Shown: positions 20,421 through 31,630, numbered from the stretch's first letter. The stretch is DNA of 64,000 nt from Paralithodes platypus (GCA_032716605.1 CM064517.1:21919276-21983275), one strand, 5' to 3'. Program-made: numbers and translations. Notes: generated by a model not told the origin, from the sequence alone.

Positions 20421-21310
20421 CTTGTTGTTGTTGTTGTCGTTCCTTAGGCTGCCTGGCTGAACAGCCCCGAGTTCCTAAGGAAGGCCATGGCCACACCTAC
20501 CTAAGGTCACCTAAGGTTGTGTTCGCCACTCTCCTAGCAGTACCGAGGAGCGCGTTGCCCCTCGTTGTGGGTTGTGTTACACAATCAGGCTTTCCCACAG
20601 GGCTCTCAAGGAGTGTAGATTACAGTATGTTGTTGGCGTAAGCGATTGTGTGGAATGCAGTCTTCTATGATGTGTTTAACCCACAGAACCCCAGCGACGA
20701 AGCGTTTGCGTCGGCAATGTATGGAACCCAAGAGCCGCATAGGGTGCGTCGCGGTTAATTACTCCGGTCCTATGGCACTTAGAGGGCTCAGATTTGTATG
20801 GAAACTGCGTAAGTATCCCATGCAACAATGCCGATGGTTGAAAACCCTCAAAGTCCAACCGCGTGTGCGTGAAAAAACATGTTTCTGCATGTTTTCCCTA
20901 CCCATTTCCCCTCTTGTAATTCCGACTTTCGGGCGCCCCGTAGGACCCCTTAACCCTCCGGATCCGGGGGCCCTCATATGAGGCGGTTCGCTGTGTCCGG
21001 GGCCATTTTCGTACAGTCAAGCTTCATAATTCAGTAGCTACTGATTGAGACCACCCAGAGCAGTCAGGTTTTTTGCAAATTGTAGAACATCTTGTTGTCT
21101 GTAGACTGCCATTGAGATGACATCGCTACAACACGTGGTTGCCGAGTAATGATGATTTTAGCCGCGCTTTTTACCTCATATGAGGCCTCCCGGACTCCTA
21201 ATCAAAATACGTTTTGCCTCATATGAGGACTCCCGGATCCCAAGGGTTAATGGCTTAGGGGATCGTTTTTTTGTATTTTTTCATTCATTTCTAACCTATT
21301 TCAGGTGTTT
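20421..21310 (-). mobile_element. LINE-D copy 3, 3' end, carrying two insertions
   Basis: The (GTT)n complement at 20421-20437 and the LINE-D 3' terminus. About 90 bp of foreign sequence (ctacctaaggtcacctaagg ... gggttgtgttaca) interrupts it at about 20495-20580. At its GTTTAATGG site the TTAA modules of 20680-21246 are inserted. Confidence 0.75.
20680..21246. mobile_element. Pair of TTAA-bounded modules inside LINE-D
   Basis: TTAA at 20676-20679, 20950-20953 and 21247-21250. Module 1 (20680-20949) starts CCCACAGAACCCCAGCGACG and matches the module at 35764. Module 2 (20954-21246) has long inverted ends (CCCTCCGGATCC...CCTCATATGAGGC against gcctcatatgagg...ggatcccaaggg). The intact LINE-D sequence at about 41.6 kb reads gatgtgTTTAATGG at this place, so the empty site and TTAA duplication are confirmed. 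Confidence 0.82.
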
Positions 21311-22760
21311 TCTGGATCGGTGAGAGATATGAGTATGGATGTGCTTCTGGAAGTTGGTTCGGGGTGGGCAGGGAAGGAGAGAGAACAATAATTGTGTGTG
21401 ATACCGTGTGCTGGGTGTTGTTTTGATATTTCTTGGTGTCTGTGGGTGTGTTGCCATGTAGTTTAGTGGGTGGTCTTGGTTCGTGGAGGCTGCTGCCAGG
21501 AATTGAGTGCCTCTCATGTCCAGATGGTCTTTGACTTTGAGGATTTTGGTTTCTTGATGTAGGTGATCTGTGGGTGAAGTAGCTGTGCAGCCTGTAATGA
21601 TCTTCAGGGCTTTGTTTTGAATAGTCTGTAAGATCTTATGATGTGTTTCAGCTAGGTTAGAAGCCCAGGCTGGGCTTGCGTATTCCATCACTGATCTTAT
21701 GTATTGTTTATATACTGTGGTGGTAGTTTCTTTGTTGTGTCCAAATTTTGTGTGAGCAAGTGACCTGAGGGCGTTAAGTCTGGGTGTCCGTTTCTTTTTA
21801 ATGTTTGTGGTGTGCTGTTTGAATGTCATATGAGTATCATATGTTACTCCTAGGATTTTGGGTGTGTGTGTATGTGTTAGGGGTGTGTTGTTTATAGTGA
21901 GTTGAGGGATGTATTCGTGTTCTCCTGTCCAACTTGTGAGCAGGGTTGCGGTGGATTTGGCTGGGGCTAGATTAAGTCTGTTTGTAGTGCACCAGCCATG
22001 TAGTGTGTTGAGATAGGGTTGAAGGAGATCTGTTGCTCTTTTTGGGTCATGGTGTGTGCATGTGAGTGTTATGTCATCTGCATAGGAGGCTAAGTTTATT
22101 TGGGGCGTACTGGGTGTAGTTATATCGTGCATGTACAGATTGAAGAGTGCGGGCGATAGGACGGATCCTTGTGGGACTCCGTTTGGAAAGTTTCTGATTT
22201 TAGATGACTGACCGGCAAAAGATACGTGTGCACATCTGCCTGCTAGGAAGTTGGCCAGCCACCTTTTTGTGTTGTAGATTTTGTTTGTTAGGTTGTGGCG
22301 GGGGATGGCATCGAAGGCTTTACTAATGTTGAGTGTGGCTAATAGTGATCTGTGTGGTGGTCTAGCTGAGTTGATGCCGTCGAAAGCTCTTTGTGTAAGG
22401 TCTGTGAGAAGAGTGTTTGTGGAGTGCAGTGGCCTAAAGCCATGTTGTGTTGGAGCTAGGGGTGGGTCAGGTGTAATTAGTTGTAATACTAGGCGTTCCA
22501 TGACTTTGGAGGGGGAGCAAAGAAGTGTGATGGGGCAGTGCGAGGAGGGTAGCGTGGGGTCTTTGTTGGGTTTGGGGAATGTGATGATGATACCATGCTT
22601 CCAAATGTCTGGTATTGTGTTGTGTGAATAGCTGTAGTTTGATATGTTAGTGAGTGCTTGTATGCCTTGTGGTCCCAGGTGTCTGAGGTGTATGTTGCTT
22701 GTGTTGTCTAGGCCACAGGCGGGGGAGTGCTTGAGATTGTTGATGATGCTTGAATTTGTT
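21296..22760 (-). CDS. LINE-D reverse transcriptase ORF (partial, open)
   Basis: One open frame of at least 400 codons, and open upstream to about 22.76 kb: HNTIPDIWKHGIIITFPKPN (conserved W/PKP block), THQ-type finger TQHGFRPLHSTNTLLTDL, NISKAFDAIPRHNL, GVPQGSVLSPALFNLYMHD, catalytic LASYADDITLTCTHHDP, ILGVTYDTHMTFKQH, MEYASPAWASNL, IQNKALKIITGC. The motif order is that of Jockey-superfamily LINE RTs. No stop interrupts the RT domain, so this insertion is fairly young, but the gene lacks both ends. Function: copying element RNA into DNA at the target site. Confidence 0.88.
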
Positions 22761-23080
22761 GTGTGATGTCTTGTGTGTGGGGTGCTGGGGAGTGTTTCAG
22801 TATGTCGCGTTGTCTGATGAGGTTTTGAATTTCTGGTGTGAAGTTGGGGTTGTGTCTTTTCCTGTTACCTCTTGGAATGTGTTTCTTGTCAGCGTTTTGG
22901 ATAGTTTTATTGAGTATGTGTACAGCATTGTTGATGTTAGTGATGGGTGTACTGTTTAGAGTTGTGAAGTGTTGTTCTGTCTCATTTGTGAATGCTTCCC
23001 AGTTAGCTCTTTTATAATTGGTGTATGTGTGTTTGTGGCTAGCTGGGGTGAGTCTGGTTTTGGTGGTGATAAATGTAGTG
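21311..23080 (-). mobile_element. LINE-D copy 4: linker, RT and C-terminal domain
   Basis: Longest LINE-D coding stretch. It runs from the end of the endonuclease/linker (about 23.06 kb) to the HTHISHRS motif near 21.31 kb, where it changes to unrelated sequence before reaching the normal 3' end. Confidence 0.85.
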
Positions 23081-23398
23081 TAGTGGATGGTGTTGGTTTG
23101 TGGAGGCTGCAGCCAGGAATTGAGTGCCTCTCATGTCTAGGTGGTCTTTGACTTTGAAGTCGTTGGTTTCTTGATGTAGGTGATCTGTAGGTGTAGTAGC
23201 TGTGCAGCCTGTGATGATTTTTAGGGCTTTGTTTTGAATGGTCTGCAAGGTCTTGTGGTGTGTTTCAGCTAAGTTAGAAGCCCAGGCAGGGCTTACATAT
23301 TCCATCACTGATCTTATGTATTGTTTGTACACTGTGGTGGTACTGTAGTTTCTTTGTTATGTCCAAATTTTATGTGAGCAAGTGACCTGAGCACGTTA
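23081..23398 (-). mobile_element. LINE-D C-terminal fragment fused to copy 4
   Basis: Reads MYKQYIRSVMEYVSPAWASN, NKALKIITGCTATTPTDHLH on the - strand, a second copy of codons present at 21.45-21.72 kb. It joins the linker of copy 4 at about 23.08 kb, so RT C-terminal sequence stands upstream of an endonuclease-RT linker: a tandem dimer junction or a recombination product. Confidence 0.8.
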
Positions 23399-23552
23399 AG
23401 AGTTAGCAGTTGGCGAGAATGGTTGCTGTGAAAATACAGGATAAGAGAAGGTTGAAATCATGGTGGTAACAATCAGGGAAGACAACTTCATAGCCATAAA
23501 ACAAGGATAAACTGAATGCCTTGGCCAATTAAAAATGAAAATTATATACAGT

Positions 23553-23608
23553 CTAATATTATAATGTAAAACTTGCAAAATAAACAAACCAAAACTGGGA
23601 CGACACAA
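23553..23608 (-). repeat. Short dispersed repeat R48, copy 3
   Basis: Complement of the 4562 unit (attataatgtaaaacttgca ... aaaactgggacgacaca). Confidence 0.75.
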
Positions 23609-23740
23609 TATATAAGATGTATGAACTAAAGTGCTGAACAATGGATTGTTTTAAATGTTCAGAATAATCCTTTTAGCTCCAAAATCTGAATCAATCCTAC
23701 TACAGTTGAATATCAGACAATAACTGATGATGCAGTTTTT

Positions 23741-23808
23741 AACGCCGTATACTCCCTTGATGGACAGGGATAGGGTGTGCCCTTGTTACAGGGACTTAAC
23801 TGAATATG
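23741..23808 (-). repeat. SINE family 2, 3' fragment
   Basis: Same 'gccgtatactcccttgatgg', 'cttgttacagggactt' as 15888-15955. Confidence 0.6.
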
Positions 23809-24012
23809 AATTTCTTTAACTATGTGACTGAGAAATTGAAATACATTTCAGGCTTTCAAGCTATCAACACCAATGGAACTGACTAAATTCACAGAGCAAA
23901 GGTGGGAACATTTTGAATTCTGACTGTGCAACAAGACTTGTACAGTATATTGGAGAGTTCATCCGAGGTAACCAAATGATTGATCTGGCGTACCATGACA
24001 ATATCACTCCCA

Positions 24013-24205
24013 CTACTTAACACGTCGCTTATTGAGCATTAACAGAAGGTCCGAGAATCTAGTGTTCATCTCCTTGTGCTTCTGTGTCTCGCAGAAGGTG
24101 GCCATGAGATTCCGCTTCAGATCGGCCAGGGAGGGCATGGTTGAACACGAGGATACGTTTAAGAGGGTGCTGAACAACTCCTGCCATATATCCTTTTTCC
24201 AGTAC
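24013..24205 (-). CDS. BUB1: BUB1-type checkpoint kinase, last exon
   Basis: Acceptor TTTTTTAG, then (AG)G-Y-W-K-K-D-I-W-Q-E-L-F, STLLNVSSCSTMPSLADLKR, NLMATFCETQKHKEMNTRFS, DLLLMLNKRRVK and TAG at 24013-24015. It matches the C-terminal tail of animal BUB1, where W..F...LN....C...PSL..L...L...F is followed by R....LL.L.. and a basic end. The first codon is completed by the AG ending the exon at 42649, so the splice phase agrees. This segment is the end of the kinase C-lobe. The first 24 kb of the window hold nothing more of the gene. Confidence 0.9.
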
Positions 24206-24267
24206 CTAAAAAAGAACACATAATTAGGTTAAGAACAGTGTAAAGGTATAAAGAGTAAAATGCACCC

Positions 24268-24325
24268 CAATTTAAATATTATATGTACTGTATGTATGTA
24301 TGTATGTATGTATGTATGTATATAC
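24268..24325. repeat. (TATG)n microsatellite
   Basis: Run of gtatgtatgtatgtatgtat type, just upstream of a + strand LINE fragment. Confidence 0.85.
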
Positions 24326-24369
24326 TGTACACTGGCACTTACCCAGTTTTCCTTTTTTTCTAATTAAAA

Positions 24370-25030
24370 TGAGGTAGTTTTAGGGAACCTGAATGCTAGG
24401 GTAGGAAATGAATCTGTTGAGGGAGTCATAGGTAGGTTTGGTGTGGATGGTGTACTGAGAGTGGAGAAAGATTGATTGATATATGTGGAGAGTGTAGAAT
24501 GAGTGTGGGTAATACGTTCTTCAAAAAATTATGTACTGTATACACAACTATACATGGCATAGATTTGTGAGGAGAGATCATAGAGAGGGCGTTAATGGAT
24601 TATGTGTTGGTGACAAGGGAAAGATTGTGTAGACTGCTGGATGTGAATGTGCTGGGAGGTGAGGCGGAGGGAAAGCTGAGAGTGAGGAGTTACAGGAGAA
24701 TGCCAGATAAGCATGAAGTAAATGAGGGAATAAAAGTTAGTGAGTTAGAGAAAAGTACAAAAGGGAGGGAGTACCAGAAAAGGCTAAATGAAAAATGGAT
24801 GGAAGTGAGAGCAATAGAGGATGAATGGAAACAGTTTAAGAAAGGAGTGAAAGCAAGTGCAGAGGAAGTATATGGTAGGAGGCAGAGGTAAGCGAATGGT
24901 GGAATGAGATGGTGAGAAAGGCAGTTGAGTAAAAGAGACAGTGGTTTGAGATGGTTTTACAGGATGGTAGTGTTGAGGTATGGGAGAGGTACAAGGAGAA
25001 AAGGAGAGAGGTGAAACGGAAGATTAGAGA
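24370..25030 (+). mobile_element. RTE-like LINE endonuclease/linker fragment
   Basis: Decayed but readable: LGNLNARVGNESVEGVIGRF (the endonuclease GD-N block), later DYVLVTRERLCRLLDVNVLG and HEVNEGIKVSELEKSTKGRE (24595-24891), then NEWWNEMVRKAVE. The arrangement resembles the LINE-A and LINE-B upstream regions but the sequence is a distinct family. It ends against the LINE-F tail. Confidence 0.7.
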
Positions 25031-25077
25031 ACATACATAACATTTTAGGACTGAGTGCTCTACACATACGTGCAGTT

Positions 25078-26520
25078 TCAGTCTCTTGTCCTAATGGCGG
25101 CGTTCCAGGCAACCCTGTTAAGGGCTGCTTCACTTGTCAAGTTTTTGGATTTGAGATCGGCACGTATAGTCCGATCCCAGGTCTTCCTTGGTGCACCCCT
25201 TGGTGCAGCTCCCTCCATGATCACAGACCTGCATTTTTTCACCCAATTTTGTTCATCCATTCTCTCCACATGTCCATACCATCCCAGTCTACTTGTACGC
25301 ATCACCTCGCTAATACTATTTATCTTAAACGTCTCCTCAACTCATCATTTGTTATTCTATCCTGCAGCCTGGCCCCACACATCCATCTCGCCATTCTCAT
25401 CTCATTACGTTCCATTCTGTTGACATCCTCTACTTTAACGGCCCATGTTTCTGAGGCATACATCATTGCACTTCTAACACATGAGGCATACACCTTTCCC
25501 TTCAGGGGGAGAGCATTCTTTTCATGGTCAGAATTGGCAGCAGTTCTCTGAACTTCCCCCAGCCACATCTAATTCTAGCGACAGTGGCAGCCTCGGCCCC
25601 ACCACCGACAGAGATGGTATCTCCTAGGTAACAAAACTTGTCCACTAGCTCCAATGACTCATTTCCAAAGTTCACAGCCACAGGATCATCACTTAAAACA
25701 AGCTCACCTTTGCACACTATGCACTCAAATATATCTATTTCTGACTTATCCTTCGGCAGGGGTCCTTTTATTCTACTACAGCCCTTACTCCCATGATGTA
25801 GCAGCTACATTGAATCGAGTTAGCGCCCACACCCTTTCCACACACTGCACATGGGTATTCACCGCTCTTTTCCACATTGCCTCGTCTCAATTTACAATGC
25901 ATAACCTTGGTTTTGTTAAGATTGACTCTTAAACCCTTGAATGCCATGCCCTCTCTCCATCTTCTGAATTTGGCCTCAGCATCTTCCATATTGTCAGCTA
26001 TTAGGACTAAATCATCTGTATAAAACAGTTCCCACGGGAGTCCGCCTCTAAAAACTCTAGACAGTGCCTCCAGGACCATAATAAAGAGGACGAGGCTTAA
26101 CACTGAACTCTGATGAACTCCAAAACGGACTGTGAACTCATCACTCAGTACACCTTTCACCCTCACCGCAGTTCGCGAATCCTCATACATCTTCATTATC
26201 ACACGCACCAGCCACTCTTCCACACCAAGTTTCCTCATAGCCCACTTCACAACATCTCTAGGCACCCTGTCAAAGGCCTTCTCCAGGTCTACAAACACAA
26301 AGTAAAGATCCCTGCCTTTTAGTAAGTATCTTTCCTGTATCTGCCTGACTATGAAGATAGCATCGGTTGTACCACACCCTGGCATAAAACCAAACTGCAT
26401 ATCATCAATGGAGATGCTTTGCCTGATCAAACCCTCAAAGACTCTCTCTCAAACCTTCATGATTTGGTCAAGCATTTTCAAGCCCCTATAATTAGCTCTA
26501 TCTAGCGCATCCCCTTTTCC
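25078..26520 (-). pseudogene. LINE-F RT with embedded PHD-like Cys/His cluster
   Basis: Reading leftwards: ANYRGLKMLDQIMKV (about 26.48 kb), SIDDMQFGFMPGCGTTDAIF, FVDLEKAFDRVPRDVVKWAM, GVHQSSVLSLVLFIMVLEAL, catalytic box LFYTDDLVLIAD (consensus YADD, here with Thr), GLRVNLNKTKVM (25.92-26.43 kb). Then EYPCAVCGKGVGANSIQC with CxxC pairs and His, a PHD/zinc-ribbon-like module (25.68-25.88 kb), followed by LELVDKFCYLGDTISVGGGA and the WARW/MCG C-terminal domain. Several frameshifts and stops. The zinc module between RT palm and thumb is a family trait, since the 39.8-41.0 kb copy has it too. Confidence 0.8.
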
Positions 26521-26522
26521 TA

Positions 26523-27000
26523 GACAAAGTTGAAAGGAAGGCCTTTCGTATCATTAACTCCCGTCCACTCACCAACTCTCTGCAATCTCTCTCTCTCCGC
26601 CGCAATGTTGCATCTCTCTCGCTATTCTATCGCTACTATAATAATCAGTGTTCCTCAGAGCTATCCCAGTGCATACCACCTCCTTTACGTAGGGCACGTG
26701 GTACCCGTCTTGCAACTCAATCCCACCCCTACTCTGTGCAACTCTCCAACCCAAGAGTGAAACGTTACTCTCAAACTTTCTTCTACTCAACAGCTGAGCT
26801 CTGGAACGCTCTCCCAGAATCAGTCTTTCCCTCTTCCTATGACTTAAATTGCTTCAAACTCCGTGTGTCCAGGCATTTTGGCTCGAACGTCCCTTGATTT
26901 TGGCCCTGTCACTCTTTCAACTATGGGGGAGGCACTCGCTATAGGCAGTTATGCCTTTTGCCTCCCTCAATCACATAGAAAAAATAAATAAAATAAAAAT
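26523..27000 (+). mobile_element. LINE-H 3' fragment inside LINE-F
   Basis: + strand frame 26530-26900 reads C-terminal LINE sequence (FYRYYNNQCSSELSQ, RRARGTRLATQSHPY, AELWNALPESVFPSSYDLNC, FKLRVSRHF) and ends in an A-rich (AAATA)n tail at 26978-27005. The LINE-F frame resumes on both sides (DWQKSVIV ... GKGDALDRANYRG), which shows it to be an insertion. Confidence 0.82.
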
Positions 27001-27287
27001 AAAAATATTTACTATTACACTTTTTTGCCAATCCTCGGAGATTTTCTCATCTTTAATAATGGTGTTTATCAACTCAGTGACCAAGTTGACACCAGTCTCC
27101 CCTGAGGTTTTTATCATCTCAGGGATAATGTCAGAGCACCCTGGAGCTTTACCGTCCTTAATTTTATTGATTGCGTCGCTCACTACAGCTGGTGCTATCA
27201 AAGGAGGGCATCCAGATATTGGATTTTTTATACTAAGCTGTTCCTTATCCCATTCAAACTCTACATTTAGCAATCGTTCATAGAGTG

Positions 27288-30045
27288 TGTCACAGGAGTG
27301 TGTAATTACTCCTGTGAGTTTATGACAAAACTTGTTTTCCAGACGTACAGGTACATTCCCATACATTGTGTCTGTAACCAACCTATGTATTATACCTGAT
27401 GTATATCTGGATATTTCTAGTCAGATTAGGAGGGACGTCTTTTCTACCTCCTTTATCTATCATCGGATCTCCTTGATATTTTAACACTAACCTAATTTAT
27501 TTATTTGCGGCACTTATTGTTCTATGACCCTATTTGCTAGTACAGTAAAAGTCCGTTAATCCGACGACCGATGATTCGAATCTCCCAATAGTCCGAATTT
27601 TTCAATTTGAGGCCAAATCCGAATTCACCCGATGGTCCGAATTTCAAGAAGTCCCAAAGTCCCCTTTTTGAGGCATTAGTCCACTCAAATGACACATAAT
27701 GGAGCACACACATATCATATGTTCATGAGTTCACTTTAAAAGTTTACCATTGTCATTGTAGGCTATTACCTACTTCAAAACATTCAGATTAATGGTCAAA
27801 GGAAGCTACTGATATAAACGTAAACACCTTCTTCTTCTTCTTTCACATCGTCTGCTAGAGTTTGTTTTGCTCTTGAACGCATCCTTGGGACGCTCCGATG
27901 CGCTACTGGCTTGCACCGCATTTTCTGCAAGCGCATTTCAGTCTTGAGCTCGAAAACGCACCTTTGGACGTATTAGTCTTGAGCTTGAAAACGCACCTTT
28001 GGACGTTCCGATACGCTACTATTTATAGTTCAGTGATCGGAGCGTCCCAAGGGTGCTTTCAAGACAACAAGACAAGGGTGCTTTCAATACAATATAATAT
28101 AACAGAGCACGTCACAAAGGGAAAATCACAAAATGAAAATTACAAGAACCTCTCAGGGAAGTGCCGTTGTTAAGGCATTACTTCCCGAACCACATCTGAT
28201 CTGATCTTCAAGAGCAAGACAAACTCGCTAGTAGACGGAAGAAGACGTTTATATCAGCAGATTCCTTTGACCATTAATTTGAATGTTTTGAAGTAGGTAA
28301 TAGGCTACAATGACAATGGTAAACTTTTGAAGTGATTTCATGAACATATGATATGTGTGTGTGCACCATTGTGTCATTTGGATGGCCTAATGCCTCAATG
28401 TTTTCGTCATACACAGGTTCATAGGGGTAAAGTCCGATAATCCGAAAAATCCACTAATCCGAACGAGGGCCGGTCCGCTGCCCTTCGAATTAACGGAAGT
28501 TTACTGTACTACTAGAAATAGAGTAGATGGTATCTTAGAGACACTCCAATACCCTTGTCAATCGAAGTGTGCGGGAGCCCATACCGACGGCTAAGTAGTT
28601 CGGTAGTTTGACTGGTTATAAAGCATATCCTTATAATTCAGCGATATTACGGAGTAATATCTTGCTTTCTGATATCATTGGGGACAGATTAAGGGCCGTA
28701 TATGGGTATAGTGCTTGTGGGTAGTGCATAAGGTGATGTATAAAGTGGTTTTATACATCACTCCCCTATACCTGGTAATGGATTAGCCCATTTTCTTGCT
28801 GTGAGGCCTGGCTTGAACAGGGCCTCACTGTATTCTCGGCTGTGATAGTGATAATAGCTCCCGTCTTGTGTCCCTGGATTTACACCATATACCATCATAC
28901 CAGGATATTTTACTGCCACGTATATAGGAGAGCTATCACCGGCCTGGGAGTATAGTCCCACGATAGCCGAGTGTTTTTTTCATACCCCCTTTATTAATTA
29001 ACCCCTTCAGGTGCAGCCATATGTTTTCTTTCTTGCGTACTTGCTTTCATTACTTGCGTAATCATTTTAATAATTAATACTATCAATGGTTAGTATCCTA
29101 ATGCATATTGTTTGCTCAGTTGCATAATTCACTGCTTAATCTAAAGTTTAACTTAGTGAGTCAGTTATTAAGTAATTAACACCTGGTCACCCAGATAGTA
29201 TTTGTGCCGTATTTTTCGTGTGCCCGCTATTATTTCGGTATCCGTTTATGTACCTCCGGGTACGGGCCGACACGGTTAGTGTTCACCATCTTTGTTGATG
29301 CCGTAGCCTATCTAGACTATTGTTGCAAGGGTCCGCCAGTATTAGACTAACTATTGTGAACCAGTGAAGGGGGTTGTGATTGTGAGAGTTCAATTAGGAA
29401 ATACTTTTCTTTTCGTATCGGGATATACATGTAGATTCTGCCTGGTTGCAGTGTTCTACTTGTATATGCCTTTACCATAATTTTCTTCTTGTCATCCTTT
29501 TGTTGGTCCAGTGGCCGAGGGAGTCCTCGACCAGTGTGATCCAACCCTAGTTTTTGTGTCCACAATTCAATCACCCGGAACGGTGTTGCAACAATTCTCT
29601 ACTTTGGGCTGGTGATTTTGATCACGGCAGGGTGACATACTGTAATAGAGGAGGGGTGGTGGCCTCTTATAGAGGTAACCGTTACAGGGTGGTTTTCCCT
29701 AGTACAGTCACTGCACCCTTCTTGATCATAGCATGGCACTGTTGATAATATAGTAGGTAGGAGTCTGTGACCAGAGTGATTGTTCTGGGGGGTTATGATC
29801 TGAATTTATCCTCATTGGGACGGAGTAGTATCTCTGTCCAGTTGGCCGGACGAGTAAAAGACAGCGGCCTAAAGTATATCGGGAATCCTACCCCACTTGT
29901 TGTAGTTCCAGGGAGCCTGGACCCAGTAGTGCTATGTGTAATAGTGTCTGTTCACGATCGGGGATACTGAGGGTTATAGAGAGGGTATTGCGTTACCGTT
30001 AGGCAGGCCCAGGTCCTTCTCTTACAGTACCCTCGATTTGTGACA
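27288..30045 (+). repeat. Gypsy 5' LTR (about 1.79 kb without the MITE)
   Basis: Starts TGTCACAGGAGTG, ends ...GATTTGTGACA. Its first part (27288-27542 and 28507-28680) matches the 3' LTR at 35322-35763, and its next 360 bp (28681-29055) match 37391-37748. The TA MITE at 27543-28506 interrupts it. Confidence 0.85.
27543..28506. mobile_element. Long-TIR foldback MITE, copy 2, in Gypsy LTR
   Basis: 964 bp with CAGTAAAAGTCCGTTAATCC ends, TA at 27541-27542 and 28507-28508, in reverse orientation relative to the 7842 copy. The 3' LTR at 35571-35590 reads tttgctagTActactagaa, an uninterrupted site with one TA, so the duplication is proven and the insertion postdates LTR duplication. Confidence 0.93.
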
Positions 30046-30066
30046 GTGGCGACCTTGCCAGGATAA
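30046..30066 (+). promoter_or_regulatory. Putative primer-binding site of the Gypsy element
   Basis: TGGCGACCTTGCCAGG starts two bases after the 5' LTR end. Position and the leading TGG fit a tRNA 3'-end primer site. The tRNA was not identified. Confidence 0.55.
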
Positions 30067-30139
30067 ATTCAGTGTTTAATTGGGGTTATGAAGGAAAGAA
30101 CTTGCTTGCTTTGAGCTGTGTAAGCTCTGTGTGTTCATC

Positions 30140-31555
30140 ATGGCGAACAATGTACAGGTTCCGCTTCATCTGCTGACCGAGCAGGATGTCCGTGATTTTT
30201 TGGCCACCCAACCGGACCTGCAGCAGATTGAGGAGCGGACTGCCGATGAATTACGGTTACTGTGCTCGCTATTTCGTGGGGATTCGTCGGGGTTGACCAG
30301 GGGGGCGTGTGTGCGCTTTGTGGAGGACTTGGTCCAGCGGGGTGTGACCCCAACTGGTGGACAGGTTACCCACCAGGTGGGTGCGGAGTCGCCAGAGCGG
30401 CCAAGCCGATCCCACAGTGTGGACAGTCTCGTCTCCGAAGAGGTGCCTATCCCCGCTACGGGTGCCCCAATTTACACCGGCGATATCGCGGAACACAGAA
30501 CGTTCGAGGGCGGCTATGGGGGAGATAGGGCTCCTCCTGTCTCCGTTGGTGTTCCTCCTGGGATGTCGGCCATTCGTCCCGACCCTGGGCTTTATACCAC
30601 TCCACGGGTCCATCACTCCACCCCCTTTGTCCCAGGAATGTTAGGAGAGGCTCCCCTCCAACTGCAACTGCAACAGCAACAGCAGCAGCAGAAGCAGAAG
30701 AAGAAGAGAGAGAGAGCTGGAGCTGGAGCTGGAGCTGACAAGAGTGGAGGCCGAAGGGGGAGGAGGCCGTGGTGTTCCGGATCGGGAGGAGTCAACCGAA
30801 GTGAAGGTCACTCAAGCTCGTTCCGGCCTTTGACGAAGCGAAGGTAACAGAGTGGTTCCTTCGCTTTGAAAAGAAGGCCCGAGAATATGCGTGGGCTAGG
30901 GAGAGATGGGTGGGACTCGTGGCCAATGTCCTGAAGGGTAAGGCCCTTGAAGCTTACGATGCTATGACCTATGAGGACCTCGAGGATTATGACGATGTCA
31001 AGCGGCGCATCTTAAAGGCCTATGAACTGAGACCCGAAGCGTACCGGCTCATGTTCCGGGGGGCCAAAAAGAGACACAACGACACCCATGTAGAGTATGC
31101 CCGCTATCTTCGAGACTCTCCAAAAGTGGCTTTTCAGTGAAACGGTCGAGACCTTGGAGGACCTTAAACAACTCGTCTTAATGGAGCATTTCATTAATAA
31201 TACGGAGCGCGACCTGGGAATAAAGCTCCGAGAAAAGCGGTTTGGGACTGTCGCAGAGGCAGCTGTCTGGGCCGATGATCGGGTCCTGGCTGTTCGGGGT
31301 GCCGATAAACGGGGTGGTACATCTGTTCCGATCAGGAGATGGCCGGGACAGGGAACAGCCTCACCAGATACCACTCCGTCCCAGACGGACGCCGGGAAGA
31401 AGTCGCCAAAGCTGGAACGAATGTCCAAGGGTGCCTCCAAAACTATCACGTGCTTCTTCTGCAAGGAGCCCGGGCATATCAAGCCTAATTGCCCGAAGTG
31501 GAAGGCTTCCCAGAACCGCCGCCCTGTCATTGGTGGTGGAGGCCAGTCAGGTTGA
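30140..31555 (+). pseudogene. Gypsy gag polyprotein, frameshifted
   Basis: ATG at 30140 opens MANNVQVPLHLLTEQDVRDF, a helical N-terminus (LFRGDSSGLTRGACVRFVED). Near 30690-30730 (CAG)n, (AAG)n and (GAG)n runs shift the frame. The correct frame continues as AFDEAKVTEWFLRFEKKARE, VLKGKALEAYDAMTYEDLED, YDDVKRRILKAYELRPEAYR (30830-31060), the capsid core of SCAN-like retrotransposon Gag. A further shift at about 31110 leads to FINNTERDLGIKLREKRF and the nucleocapsid knuckle CFFCKEPGHIKPNC (CCHC, 31452-31493). Gag packages element RNA. Two or more frameshifts make this copy defective. Confidence 0.85.
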
Positions 31556-31630
31556 GGAGTCTGACCTGCGGAGAGGGGAGCATGCGAGGGAGGCTTGGTG
31601 CGGGCCGGGGTGTTATGAGAAATTGACAGT

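Larger units (their letters stand above)
25033..27287 (-). mobile_element. LINE-F copy 1 (RTE-like), interrupted
   Basis: 3' end at the left (tacataacattttaggactg) with a short TATG-type tail. It contains RT from the fingers (27.0-27.28 kb: VSDAINKIKDGKAPGCSDII, DWQKSVIV) to the C-terminus (25.05-25.57 kb: LGWYGHVERMDEQNWVKKCR). It is interrupted at 26.52-27.00 kb by LINE-H in opposite orientation and cut at 27287 by the Gypsy LTR. Confidence 0.85.

Noticed and set aside
22281..23151. + strand ORFs (Val/Cys-rich) as a gene cluster
   Set aside because: Antisense of the LINE-D RT and linker.
30138..30644. Overlapping frames in the gag region as extra proteins
   Set aside because: GC-rich region gives open shadow frames; only the frame with the capsid-like helices continues sensibly.
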